From the NCBI RefSeq assembly GCF_001467945.1, contig NZ_LNYQ01000013.1, positions 2,571,861 to 2,635,860 on the forward strand: a stretch of DNA of 64,000 bases. Direction: 5' to 3'. Origin of the DNA: Legionella parisiensis. Its GTDB lineage: Bacteria > Pseudomonadota > Gammaproteobacteria > Legionellales > Legionellaceae. The notes beneath the pieces were generated by a model that had not been told where the DNA came from, ran no database searches, and worked only from the letters and a program-made list of their open reading frames with translations. Positions 9,401 through 18,813 of this stretch are shown piece by piece (position 1 is the stretch's first letter; each line of letters opens with the position of its first letter). The position numbers and the translations under genes were made by a program.

Positions 9401-12400
9401 TTTTGCTTGCTTGATGGCTTCAATAAGAGCTTGTAAATGAGCTTCTTTATTAACAGTTTCCTTTGCAACTAATTCTTTAGGCTTATTTTTTTGATGAGCA
9501 GGTATTTGACACGTAACAGTCATGTCAAACTTGCTGCATTGTTCAACTAATCCATCTCGTCTTTCTAAGTCTCTGGAAATACTAATAATACGCCCTTGCT
9601 TTTTATAGTCATCAATGAACTCTTTAGTTGAAACAGAATCAACAAAACGCATCTCTGGTCCAATAACGAACTCCCAATCGGGATGTTCTATTTGTAATCG
9701 GGCATGCAAAAATTGATGTTCCATAAAGGTGAAACCGATTTGGCGCGTTTTTTGACTTAGGGGAATAGCAACATGCTGTACTGTTTCAGAAGGTGGAATA
9801 ACAAAATCTTCACCTTCAACGAAACGTTGAGCTGTTACTGCTGAATTAATCCATAAATTAAGTTTATCCTTTGGTAAAGTATTTAACTGTGCTCTATGCA
9901 AGCCCGTAGGAGCATACCGGTACAAAAATTCTTTTAGCTTATCTACATCCTGGTCCGTGCTCCAACCGTTATTCAAATCTAAAATATTGAATTGTTCCTG
10001 ATCAATAAATTCATTAACTAAAAAATAAATCCATGTGTAAGGATTATTCTCACTACCCTCATCGTCTTTAGCCCTAATAGCAAGATTAAATAAAATTCTT
10101 TCATCTAATTCTGAAAAATCAGATCCATAAAGGATTAAGTTACTTGATGCAGCACGACTATCCTTGTAAGCGGTTAAGTTTTCATTTTCAGCTTTGGCCC
10201 GAGAACGATATAACGCTAGGTCACCTATAGTGGAATAGTTTATCCCGCCAACTTTATAGGTTCCTTTGGGAGCACCTATCTCAATGCTACTTGAAGCAAT
10301 ACCCAGATAAGCAAAAAAATCTTTGGCATGATTTTTATAACTTTGAGCCATGACCTCACGAGCGGGTGCACACACATCAACTGTCCCCCCATCAGCCTCA
10401 ACCCATTGCATTACTGCAAATAATGCAGCTGCAATACTATTACTTTCTTCACCATCAATTTCCATCAGCATATTGCTTTGCTGATTTTTTAATGACATTA
10501 AAACCGCAATAAGCTGTGTGGTATCAACAAATTTTCCCGTAGTCCGGTAATATTGTTCACGTAATACAGCAAGTAGCCTTAATTGGATTTTTAGCTTCTC
10601 ATGAGCATCAAGATCCGGTTCTCTTAGTCCAGCAATCAATGTATCTGATAGTTCACGCAACTCGGTGCGACTTATTTTAGTTAAATTTTTATAGACTTTA
10701 ATGTGTTTCGCCGTTGAGTCATCGTCCACAACCAGAGTTAAAGGCTTCGCTCTTCCTATCGCATTAATATAGGTAACTTGTTGGGCTAGATCATACTGCT
10801 CCTGGCTACTTAAAGAAGTTCCTGAAAAAATATTTTTAATGTCCGCGATGACTCGTTTCACTTGCGAGGTCTCAAATTGCTCATCAAGAACTTGTTCCGA
10901 GTCTTTTAGAACCACATCAGATGCATTTTTTTTAGGAACGCGCCCTGCTTTTGGATCTTTATCAAATTCATCAACATAAGTTCTGAGATCCTGAACATAC
11001 CCATTTAATATTTTGATAAATGGTTCTATCTCTGGGTAAGGCGGATAATCAAATAATAGTACGATTTCCTGTAAATATTGTTGATTTAATTCAAGCCCTG
11101 CCAGCACGTCTAACAGGCGATGAATGTTTTTATCGGTTACATGCTCTTGCAGTATAAGCAATATTTTTGCCCAATTATTTAACTCGGAATCATCTGTTGC
11201 TTCCAACTTATTGACTACGTTGTAAAAGCGGGTCAACTCAGTCTTGTTGCCTTTAGTGCAAGTTTTTAATAATAAAGTAAGCAATGGGACCAATGATGGT
11301 ACTGTCGTTTTGGCCTGGGTAATTGATGTGATTTTATCAATGACATTTTGAAGTATTTGCTCATCAACATCTGGACCTGCTATTTCTATTACGTGAATCA
11401 GCGTATCGAACAAAACTTCGGAATGCTTTTCATCTACATCAGTTAAGGACTTCAATCCTATCATTTCTTTTAATGGAAATACGGATTTCTGGCTTAAATT
11501 ATGAGCGAATGAACAACGCAATAAGTTGTCATATGCCTCTTTCCCAAGATCTTCTCGGTATTTTGTTAAATAAGCAACCTCGCTCAAAGCATTACGTAAC
11601 TGCTCCGCTGTATATTTTGGTGATTCTTTTAATATTTTGTATAAAATAGCTAAGGACGATGCAACTGAAACCGTTTTTCCTTGACTCAAAGTATCCAGTA
11701 AATCCTTCATCTGAACCGCAGTTAAAAAAGATTTTTCAGGCACTATGGACTTAATTCCATCAGTTAATAATGCAATACAACGGTGAAACTCAATGTTGTT
11801 TTGGTTTTTAATGCGAGTTAAGGAATTAATTAAACCATTCACGATATCTAATTGCTGCCCCAATTCCTGCAGTGACTCGTCGATGGGTCGGTCGATATTT
11901 AATTCTTTAATTTGCTCCAATAGAAAGTTATCAAAATCCTGATTTGTTTGTAATGGCTTTAACGCGGCAATTAAACTCGATAGATAATTGGCTTCTATTC
12001 TAGGTTTCAAAACAGACAAGTAGGATTTTTTTGTAAAAAATTCAGCCCCCAATGCTTGATTCATTTGTATTCTTTCTTGAGGAAATCCTGATAACGTCCA
12101 AGCAAACCACCTACTACCCAATAAATTCTTAGCTTCCTGCTCCGCTTCAGCCAATGACTCGAAGATCATTGTTGGGCTAGGGGGCTCTCGATCCAAATAG
12201 TGTAATACACAATAATGGGAATCCATCCAGGATTCCAAATATCCTTGTAATTTTTCCGGTAAATTCGCAAGCTTACTCTCGAGTTGCCATTCCTTATAAC
12301 TTTGTCTCAGTATGCTAAAAAGATTAATTGCTGTTTCGTTAACTGGCTCTTCCCCTATTTTTAGATCTGCTAATTCAGTACGGACAATTGCAAGAATCCC

Positions 12401-14701
12401 TGCTTTTTGATTTTCAAAGACTGGCAGTACACTCAACTCCGCTTCTGCCTCTGTCACTGAATCAACAGTTTTTTTCAGTTGTTCCAGGGAAGGTAATCGA
12501 TAAGAAGCTTCAATATTTATATCAGCGAGAATAGATAATAACTGTCGCCTACGTTCGGCCTGCATGTCATGTACAGCCTGTGCAAGAGTTTTTATTTTTA
12601 TCTCGAATTCGCTATCGTCTTGATCATGTCCTGTAGCTTCTGATATTTCATCGCTACATAATGAAAGAAGTACCACAAACTGAGAAAGTGATTCGGGTTG
12701 ATCGTGAAACAGATCCGGCAGAAATTGATTCAGTTTAGAAGGAGCAACCAAATGCTTTAGCAAAACTGGCAAAGCAAATTTTTGAATAGGAACAGTAGAT
12801 GTCTGCTCTATGGCACAACGTCTTCGATAATTATCGATAACTATTGATGCCGCATTATTGTATTCACCCATGAATTTTAAAGCAAACGAACTCATCTCCA
12901 GAAAGTCTTGCCTTGCTACGTCTGCGACTTTTGCCATTTGCATAGGGAATAAGAAATCAATAACCTGATTCAACTCATCAGCAGTGGGCATTGATTCCCA
13001 ATGGCAACGCTCCAGTGAGCCCAAAAAAGCGAGAAGTACTGTCGATAATTGACTGTTTAAGTGTTCGTCAAATTCCTCAGTAATTGTAATGAATTGATTG
13101 AGCAAACGCTTAACCTGGGCAAAAGGATTTTCGGTTTTAGTGCAAGCCCGTTGTCCCGTAGTTACTAAAGCAATCATACTAAGTAATAATATTTTATTCT
13201 GCTTATTCAGCTTTTGATTGCTACTAATGTCCTGTTCAATATTTTCATATTCATTGAGACTAAATGCCCATTCCTGTCCGCCAATAAAACGATAAAAACG
13301 AGCAACAATTTCCTCATATGGAAGGTCCAAATGGCCTAACCACGCACTCACTTCCTTCGGCATTGTGGGGGTTGAATAATCAAAGCCCCCCTCATCGACC
13401 TTGGGTTTTAAATTCATTTGCCTTGCTACCAGCTTATAGCCGTTATAACAACTGGCATGGTAAGCTGCCTCAAGATCTAGCCCATCTAAATAAGTAAGTT
13501 GCTCTTCCGGGTCACTACTGTTATTTATGATGAACAGTAAGCGATCTAATGTGTGCTTCATATTTCTGATATTTTCTAAAGTACAGGAGAAGGGTAACTT
13601 CAGTTTCTTCCTCTCCAGTTGCTCCAGAAAATAATTATATGCTACAAATAAATCGTTGAAGTCAGTATAATCTCCCGCAGCTTTATGTTGAGAAACTAAA
13701 GTAACCCACCATATTTTCTCCTCACCACTTAATTCACTCAATTTTTTAAGGTTTGCCAAACCTTGGGGCGACATCAATGCAAGATAATTCTCAGGCTTAT
13801 CGAGAAATAGCGCATCAAAGTCTCTAAAAAATTCCTTATCATGTAAGACTTTAAGTTGTTGCAATAAAAGTAACACACCATCAGAACCAGTATGAGTTAA
13901 TACTTGAACAAGACCTTTATAGTGCTGGTCAGATAGAGGTATGGTTTGGAGTAAGCTTTTTATCCTCTTTAATTTGGGTCCATTATTTTCTGTCAACTCA
14001 GTCAAGAATAAAATAAAAGCCGCTTGACGTTGTTCAGTCGAGCTATTATCACTCAGTAAATAATTAAACGCTGTTCTATCACGATCCAAGCTTTTAAAAT
14101 CTTTTTTCAAGAGACTAAATTGACGATAAGAACCTACTATGTTGCGCGCGTTTTCTTCCGCAAACCCAGGGTCGAGTGTCAAAGGAGTTCTTTCGGGGTG
14201 TTGATATTGTGGCTCCTCTTTATTTTTGCGCTTCCGCTGAGTTACTTTTTTTTGTTGTTGCGGCTTTTCATGTTGCGATGGAATTTGATATTGAAGTTGT
14301 AAACCCATGCTGTTTTTTTCTATGCCATCAACCCAATTCTTTTTAGTTTTTCGAATTCTATTGGCTTGAGGATGAAAAAAAAATACAGAGTTAAAGAGCT
14401 CAGCAATTTGTTGTTGGAATTCGAAAGAAAATTTTTGTCGTTTACTTATCAGATATGCATTATCAAAAGCTAACTGGTATCGCATCTGCAGGGGAATAAC
14501 TTCGAATTTGTAAAGTCTAGTACGCTCTGGCCTTGAAAGAAAATCAACCAACTTACTGAGGTCTTCTCGGTGAAATTCATTACAATTTAAAAATACAGTG
14601 ACTTCTTCAGAAACCAACTTATCTTGCTCGTATTTAGTTTCTAAATAGTCAGTAAAATCCCCGATATTATTAAAATTATCTTTGCCCACAGTGATTTTCA
14701 T
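6401..14701 (-). CDS. Giant 2,766-residue protein with degenerate SecA-like motor core
   Basis: The single open frame encodes about 315 kDa with no signal peptide. The first roughly 1,350 residues are helical, with a Lys/Gln-rich basic linker near 145-175. From about 1,410 to 1,900 the order of elements follows SecA: a Walker-A-like site reading DGEESNS at 1416-1422 where SecA has TGEGKT; a substituted DEAD-like segment (SDFSELDERI); a stretch resembling the SecA VDE-TGR/GLHQA region; and a C-terminal helicase lobe (TIVTSRLGQ to GNDKPGRH, about 1820-1870) without the arginine finger. The Walker lysine is missing, so it is probably not a normal ATPase. The C terminus (2,380-2,700) has coiled coils. 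Frameshifts are absent, so it is under selection. The SecA assignment is by eye and inferred; function is unknown, probably a Legionella effector. Confidence 0.7.
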   Translation of the reverse strand: MKITVGKDNFNNIGDFTDYLETKYEQDKLVSEEVTVFLNCNEFHREDLSKLVDFLSRPERTRLYKFEVIPLQMRYQLAFDNAYLISKRQKFSFEFQQQIAELFNSVFFFHPQANRIRKTKKNWVDGIEKNSMGLQLQYQIPSQHEKPQQQKKVTQRKRKNKEEPQYQHPERTPLTLDPGFAEENARNIVGSYRQFSLLKKDFKSLDRDRTAFNYLLSDNSSTEQRQAAFILFLTELTENNGPKLKRIKSLLQTIPLSDQHYKGLVQVLTHTGSDGVLLLLQQLKVLHDKEFFRDFDALFLDKPENYLALMSPQGLANLKKLSELSGEEKIWWVTLVSQHKAAGDYTDFNDLFVAYNYFLEQLERKKLKLPFSCTLENIRNMKHTLDRLLFIINNSSDPEEQLTYLDGLDLEAAYHASCYNGYKLVARQMNLKPKVDEGGFDYSTPTMPKEVSAWLGHLDLPYEEIVARFYRFIGGQEWAFSLNEYENIEQDISSNQKLNKQNKILLLSMIALVTTGQRACTKTENPFAQVKRLLNQFITITEEFDEHLNSQLSTVLLAFLGSLERCHWESMPTADELNQVIDFLFPMQMAKVADVARQDFLEMSSFALKFMGEYNNAASIVIDNYRRRCAIEQTSTVPIQKFALPVLLKHLVAPSKLNQFLPDLFHDQPESLSQFVVLLSLCSDEISEATGHDQDDSEFEIKIKTLAQAVHDMQAERRRQLLSILADINIEASYRLPSLEQLKKTVDSVTEAEAELSVLPVFENQKAGILAIVRTELADLKIGEEPVNETAINLFSILRQSYKEWQLESKLANLPEKLQGYLESWMDSHYCVLHYLDREPPSPTMIFESLAEAEQEAKNLLGSRWFAWTLSGFPQERIQMNQALGAEFFTKKSYLSVLKPRIEANYLSSLIAALKPLQTNQDFDNFLLEQIKELNIDRPIDESLQELGQQLDIVNGLINSLTRIKNQNNIEFHRCIALLTDGIKSIVPEKSFLTAVQMKDLLDTLSQGKTVSVASSLAILYKILKESPKYTAEQLRNALSEVAYLTKYREDLGKEAYDNLLRCSFAHNLSQKSVFPLKEMIGLKSLTDVDEKHSEVLFDTLIHVIEIAGPDVDEQILQNVIDKITSITQAKTTVPSLVPLLTLLLKTCTKGNKTELTRFYNVVNKLEATDDSELNNWAKILLILQEHVTDKNIHRLLDVLAGLELNQQYLQEIVLLFDYPPYPEIEPFIKILNGYVQDLRTYVDEFDKDPKAGRVPKKNASDVVLKDSEQVLDEQFETSQVKRVIADIKNIFSGTSLSSQEQYDLAQQVTYINAIGRAKPLTLVVDDDSTAKHIKVYKNLTKISRTELRELSDTLIAGLREPDLDAHEKLKIQLRLLAVLREQYYRTTGKFVDTTQLIAVLMSLKNQQSNMLMEIDGEESNSIAAALFAVMQWVEADGGTVDVCAPAREVMAQSYKNHAKDFFAYLGIASSSIEIGAPKGTYKVGGINYSTIGDLALYRSRAKAENENLTAYKDSRAASSNLILYGSDFSELDERILFNLAIRAKDDEGSENNPYTWIYFLVNEFIDQEQFNILDLNNGWSTDQDVDKLKEFLYRYAPTGLHRAQLNTLPKDKLNLWINSAVTAQRFVEGEDFVIPPSETVQHVAIPLSQKTRQIGFTFMEHQFLHARLQIEHPDWEFVIGPEMRFVDSVSTKEFIDDYKKQGRIISISRDLERRDGLVEQCSKFDMTVTCQIPAHQKNKPKELVAKETVNKEAHLQALIEAIKQAKNGQPIVILAKDAHEVEFLEGKLKELFTKKNIAAFKDAGKLQENWIKNQCGKENTITIVTSRLGQKSSFDTKHTKGFLTIQTELNTPHDTQQIMNHIAGNDKPGRHIVIYEEYGSFLSQSCFYQSDEGREEMLVELAQVKRQRNEDIAVERHYIQTASNIQQVVLQQFKEWKEFLHLVYPKSEWKTLDAELLVQRDDLILVLSEQWAECLAHSDPQKKYSNPYVRRNVNKELLTRTLDDAVAAYEVAVNVIWEQQCDFLKEKAKPFLVEDSVNALRFHYLDGVSLSEQLQLHRLAEYESKKEMLAQKKKTRRYVESGLEVNGAMLRFTDGNVEAYCGAFVKSQVKLFAADICRIIKNNAYLNKTTQSLLVRQIERATNLDILIDLLIDYANYLPEDRFAEKYAMQPIIQELLRVYQQADLEETEELRELKTIYLDQVAAEIVVDLESSLSWAMKEHRGLGYLLECSAVTDAADAILNATYILKGAKTLPERQSAIKNLYTVLIKHEVQLEGLWIFSFGFHNIRTLIKGTLATLDGLAAMSSNENELDADFIHDCKEASLYEVMKGKLDFAIQVIEEEEPLLQKNGQWNAIKSTLNAMQAENNTIYGFYEMYYFLADKVGDLTRTSSKLQEFAIRLRGEVRNLCEKFSQDHKELLNTSKFLTRKADNLKEKLNGLNGFAVKEVRLKEGHNGFSDYFDLVIKGTGSHPLLHNFTQYNSRAHELTEERKILEARLVKVNEQLLAFDRLIKEQLPLLQFGAKIKPNIELFPKKFQDQVNEVLVLKEYVAEQIPKDLSSFSEKVRNSFLDRELIKTFKFPDLQPEEIDKIQDIILKIGFMDLHGRMVEGMKPKTVWGSISSYVASYVFTPEDMEDWRLDFNELLRRPEGNLIHAFRPDIEKKQGVLASELGNLRQQIAEQVESLKQQVAFLNEKIDEEQKKGGIYVMRITNPSELLEFEKQLSVIKMKQAQPIPQVALKPAIRSEIRHPQADLSDQTNKTMELFM

Positions 14702-14819
14702 ACAACCATGTCCCCCAAATAATAAATACTAAGACTTTATTATCCAAATAGTGCGCAAATATATCACATTTTAAATGAATAAAATATGTAAGATAGATCG
14801 TAATGATTTGAGAATTTGA

Positions 14820-16637
14820 TTAAAAAACATCTAAAACGGCATTTAAAAGTTGCTGTGTATACGCTTCTTTAGGATTTTTAAAAAGGTCTTCACAACTTCC
14901 AAACTCAACTCCCACTCCATTTTTCATGACTAATACTTCATCAGCAATATAGGAAACTACACCCATGTTATGGGTAATAAATAAATAAGAAATACCCGTT
15001 TCCTGTTGTAATTCCTTTAATAAATTGAGGATTTGTGCCTGCACAGAAACATCTAAAGCACTTGTTGGCTCATCACAAATCAAAACATCAGGTCCTGTTG
15101 CCAATGCACGTGCAATACAAATTCGTTGTCTTTGCCCACCAGAAAATTGATGCGGATAACGCTGTAAACTATTAGCAGGCAAATTGACCTGGTTTAACAA
15201 TTCCTTTTGCTTTATGTTAATTACGGAGCGTTTCATCCCTTGGGCATGCATGCCCTCGGCGATTATTTCACCTACTGTCATTCGGGGATTCATAGATGAA
15301 AAAGGATCTTGGAAAATAATTTGTACTTTTTTCCTGTATTCTCTTAATGAACGTCCTTTTAGTCCCAGCACATCGTGTTCTTTATAATGTATTTCACCTC
15401 CAGAAATAGGTAACAAACGCAACAGAGCTCTACTGGCTGTTGTTTTTCCGCATCCTGACTCACCTACCAAAGCCAGGGTTTTTCCTTGCTGCAAACGAAA
15501 TGAAAGGCCATCAACTGCTTTGAATATAACTTTATGGCGGCTGAATACTCCTTTTTTCTGGATAAAACCAACAGATAAATTATTCACTGTGAGTATTGTT
15601 TTTGCTTCAGAAGATGCAACATTCCACGCTATTTTATTCTTTTGTAAAGGAGGTAGTTCATCTAAATCAGGATATAAATGACATCGTACCGATTGACCAT
15701 TTTGTTCTTGTAATTGCGGTTCCTCTATAGGACAACGCTCAAATGCATACCTACACCTGGGGTGAAAACGACACCCTGAAGGCATGTCCTCCAAAGAAGG
15801 TACAAATCCACGAATTACCGACAAACGCTCCTCACGTTTTGCGAAAGAAGGCACGGAAGCCAACAACTGCTGTACATAAGGATGTTGCTTTACTCGTGAA
15901 AAAAAATCATCTACAGAAGATTGCGCCACTACTTGCCCTGCATACATCACACAAACTCGAGATGCCATAGTCCTTAGTACTCCCAGATCATGGGTAATTA
16001 GCAGAAGACTCATCTGGTGGTTTTTTTGTATTTTTTTTAGTAATGCAAGGATTTGCGCCTGGATTGTCACATCCAAAGCAGTTGTTGGTTCATCAGCAAT
16101 TAAAACATCGGGCTTACATGCCAAAGCCATAGCAATGACTACGCGTTGTTTCTGTCCACCGGACAATTGATGTGGATATTGATGTATTTTAACTTCTGGC
16201 TGAGGCATTTCCACCTCATAAAGTAGAGATAACAATTCCTCTTGCAGTTCCTGCCTAGTCAAGGAGGAATTACATTTTACCAAAGCTTCCGTTAACTGCT
16301 CTCCTATAGTCATCACCGGATTGAGTGCCGTCATTGGCTCTTGGAAAATCATGGCAATCTTGCGACCTCTCAATTGCCGCATCATCAGTTCCGGTAAATC
16401 CAGAATGTCTTGTCCATCCATATGGATTAAACTATCGATTCCATAGACACCGGATTTAGGCAACAAACGCATTAACGCCAAAGAAGTTAGGGATTTGCCA
16501 CAGCCCGACTCCCCCAATAAAACCAAAGTTTCACCAGGATGTAAATTAAAACTGACCTCATCCAAAGCAGATACCATTTTATGGTGATTTTGAAAAGCTA
16601 CGGACAATTGATGAATTTCAACACTATTTTTTTGCAT
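14820..16637 (-). CDS. Peptide-type ABC transporter ATP-binding protein, two fused ATPase domains
   Basis: The 605-residue protein contains two complete ABC ATPase domains. The first has [17 protein letters not shown] and ADEPTTALD; the second has [17 protein letters not shown] and CDEPTSALD. Between them sits the oligopeptide-transporter C-terminal segment [15 protein letters not shown]. This is the layout of DppD-DppF, OppD-OppF, GsiA or YejF fusions that power uptake of peptides or nickel-type ligands at the inner membrane. All catalytic motifs are intact. No permease or binding-protein gene is adjacent within the window, so the partner membrane proteins must be elsewhere. The exact substrate cannot be inferred. 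Confidence 0.92.
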   Translation of the reverse strand: MQKNSVEIHQLSVAFQNHHKMVSALDEVSFNLHPGETLVLLGESGCGKSLTSLALMRLLPKSGVYGIDSLIHMDGQDILDLPELMMRQLRGRKIAMIFQEPMTALNPVMTIGEQLTEALVKCNSSLTRQELQEELLSLLYEVEMPQPEVKIHQYPHQLSGGQKQRVVIAMALACKPDVLIADEPTTALDVTIQAQILALLKKIQKNHQMSLLLITHDLGVLRTMASRVCVMYAGQVVAQSSVDDFFSRVKQHPYVQQLLASVPSFAKREERLSVIRGFVPSLEDMPSGCRFHPRCRYAFERCPIEEPQLQEQNGQSVRCHLYPDLDELPPLQKNKIAWNVASSEAKTILTVNNLSVGFIQKKGVFSRHKVIFKAVDGLSFRLQQGKTLALVGESGCGKTTASRALLRLLPISGGEIHYKEHDVLGLKGRSLREYRKKVQIIFQDPFSSMNPRMTVGEIIAEGMHAQGMKRSVINIKQKELLNQVNLPANSLQRYPHQFSGGQRQRICIARALATGPDVLICDEPTSALDVSVQAQILNLLKELQQETGISYLFITHNMGVVSYIADEVLVMKNGVGVEFGSCEDLFKNPKEAYTQQLLNAVLDVF

Positions 16638-16858
16638 ATGTTTTCTGTTGAATTAAGCAATACATAAATCCAGAAGGTGTCTTTCTACATATCCCAGATT
16701 AAGCTCCCCAAATCCAGGTTCAGCGACGACATTCTGATCTTCTTCCGCTTGCAGAGCAGGGGAACTTTATAATAGATTTACAAAAGGAATCTTCGTCTTT
16801 CGCCTACTGTATCATAATATATGGTAAAATAAACCTAACTTTTATTTGAGAAATACCC

Positions 16859-18742
16859 ATGTCAGAAAACTATACAGCCCAAGCAATTGAAGTATTAAGT
16901 GGACTAGAACCTGTTCAACGACGCCCCGGCATGTATACCGATACGACACGCCCTAACCATTTGGCACAAGAGGTGATCGATAACAGCGTGGATGAAGTAT
17001 TGGCAGGCTTTGCAGGCAATATCCGTGTCACACTTCATGAAGATGGCTCTATTGAGGTAGAAGATGATGGCCGCGGTATGCCAGTAGATTTACATCCTCA
17101 ATTAGGCTTAAGCGGTGTTGAAGTCATTATGACTCGCTTACATGCTGGAGGTAAATTTTCTGATAAAAATTACAGCTTTTCTGGCGGATTACATGGAGTT
17201 GGAGTTTCTGTAGTGAATGCCCTTTCTGATCGTCTTGATGTCACGATTAAACGCAATGGAATTATTTATCAAATGTCGTTTGCCAATGGCGATAAATTGT
17301 GCGAATTAAATGAAGCTGGCCTTACTAAAAAAAGGGATACAGGTACAATTATCCGTTTTTGGCCTAATCCTAAGTATTTTGATACCACACGTATTTCAGT
17401 AAAACACCTTACTCATGTGCTTAGAGCAAAAGCCGTGCTTTGCACTGGCTTGTCTATGACTTTTATCAATAAGATAAATAATGAAGAAATGCATTGGTGC
17501 TATGAGCAAGGGCTTATTGATTATTTAAATCAATCATTGGCTGATGGTGATTACTTACCTGAAGAACCCTTTATAGGTGAATTCAAAAGTGATGAAGCAA
17601 CTGTTGACTGGGCGTTGGTTTGGTCTCATGGTGCAAACAGTGGTTTTAATGAAAGTTATGTGAATTTAATTCCAACGGTTCAAGGCGGTACCCACGTTAA
17701 CGGTTTACGATCTGGTTTATTTGATGCCATGTCTGAATTTTGTGAACTAAGAAATCTACTGCCTAGAGGAGTGAAACTTACCGCAGATGATTTGTGGGAA
17801 CCTTGCCAGTACGTATTATCAGTTAAAATGAAAGAACCACAATTCGCAGGCCAAACTAAAGAACGCTTAAGTTCACGCCAAATCTCAGCTTTTGTCAGTA
17901 ATGTGGTTAAAGATGCTTTTGCATTGTGGCTCAATCAACATCGTAACCAAGGTGAAACGATTGCCTCTTTGGCAATAGAACGTGCACAAAAACGTTTAAA
18001 ACAAGCCAAACAAGTAGCACGTAAACGAGTGAGTCAAGGACCTGCTCTCCCAGGTAAATTGGCTGACTGCTTGCTCACTGACTTAAGCCAGGCTGAATTA
18101 TTTTTAGTAGAGGGTGATTCAGCAGGCGGATCAGCAAAGCAAGCACGTAATAAAGATTTTCAAGCAATTTTACCCTTACGTGGAAAGATTCTTAATTCCT
18201 GGGAAGTCGATTCATCACAAGTCTTAGCATCCCAGGAAATTCATGATATTTCCGTAGCTATCGGGGTAGATCCTGGTTCTTCTGATCTCAGTGGACTTCG
18301 TTATGGTAAATTATGCATTCTGGCAGATGCAGATTCCGATGGCGCGCACATTGCAACCTTGATTTGTGCCCTATTTTTACGCCATTTTAAACCACTGGTT
18401 CAGGCAGGGCATGTATTTGTTGCAATGCCTCCACTTTATCGAATTGATGCAGGCAAAGAGGTTTATTATGCTCTGGATGATGAAGAAAAAAATCGTATCC
18501 TCCATCACTTGGCGCAAACAACACGAGCTAAAGCCAATGTTCAACGCTTCAAGGGTTTAGGTGAAATGAACCCTATCCAACTCCGTGAAACAACCATGGA
18601 TCCCAATACCAGACGCCTGGTTCAATTAACCATGGATGATGAGGAAGGAGCTGAAGCAATTATGGACATGATGTTAAATAAAAAACGGGCAGGCGATAGA
18701 AAGGTCTGGTTAGAAAGCAAAGGAAACCTAGCTGAAGTTTAA
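16859..18742 (+). CDS. parE: DNA topoisomerase IV subunit B
   Basis: The 627-residue protein is the ATPase subunit of topoisomerase IV, which unlinks daughter chromosomes. The GHKL ATP-binding domain shows NSVDEVLAG, DDGRGMPVD and GGLHGVGVSVVNALS. The TOPRIM domain has LVEGDSAGGSA and DADSDGAHI. The C-terminal block RFKGLGEMNP then NTRRL is present. Length of about 630 residues distinguishes ParE from the longer GyrB. The gene stands alone, divergent from the ABC ATPase, with GAGAAA before the ATG. A TATAAT at 16768-16773 could be a -10 box, but its -35 is poor. Confidence 0.97.
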   Translation: MSENYTAQAIEVLSGLEPVQRRPGMYTDTTRPNHLAQEVIDNSVDEVLAGFAGNIRVTLHEDGSIEVEDDGRGMPVDLHPQLGLSGVEVIMTRLHAGGKFSDKNYSFSGGLHGVGVSVVNALSDRLDVTIKRNGIIYQMSFANGDKLCELNEAGLTKKRDTGTIIRFWPNPKYFDTTRISVKHLTHVLRAKAVLCTGLSMTFINKINNEEMHWCYEQGLIDYLNQSLADGDYLPEEPFIGEFKSDEATVDWALVWSHGANSGFNESYVNLIPTVQGGTHVNGLRSGLFDAMSEFCELRNLLPRGVKLTADDLWEPCQYVLSVKMKEPQFAGQTKERLSSRQISAFVSNVVKDAFALWLNQHRNQGETIASLAIERAQKRLKQAKQVARKRVSQGPALPGKLADCLLTDLSQAELFLVEGDSAGGSAKQARNKDFQAILPLRGKILNSWEVDSSQVLASQEIHDISVAIGVDPGSSDLSGLRYGKLCILADADSDGAHIATLICALFLRHFKPLVQAGHVFVAMPPLYRIDAGKEVYYALDDEEKNRILHHLAQTTRAKANVQRFKGLGEMNPIQLRETTMDPNTRRLVQLTMDDEEGAEAIMDMMLNKKRAGDRKVWLESKGNLAEV

Positions 18743-18770
18743 TTTACCTTTAATTTGTATCGCAAACCAT

Positions 18771-18809
18771 TGTAGCCCAGGGTTCTCTTCCTAGATTTCC
18801 CAGGCTACA
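18771..18809. repeat. Imperfect inverted repeat between convergent genes
   Basis: TGTAGCC at 18771-18777 pairs with GGCTACA at 18803-18809, with a partial inner stem (CAGGG facing TTCCC). It lies in the 71-base gap between parE and the convergent spermidine-synthase-like gene, where a bidirectional terminator is expected. No clear T-run is seen. Confidence 0.35.
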
Positions 18810-18813
18810 GAGA

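Noticed and set aside
16768..16773. TATAAT as parE -10 box
   Set aside because: The -35 at the right distance is poor, so it was not listed as a feature.
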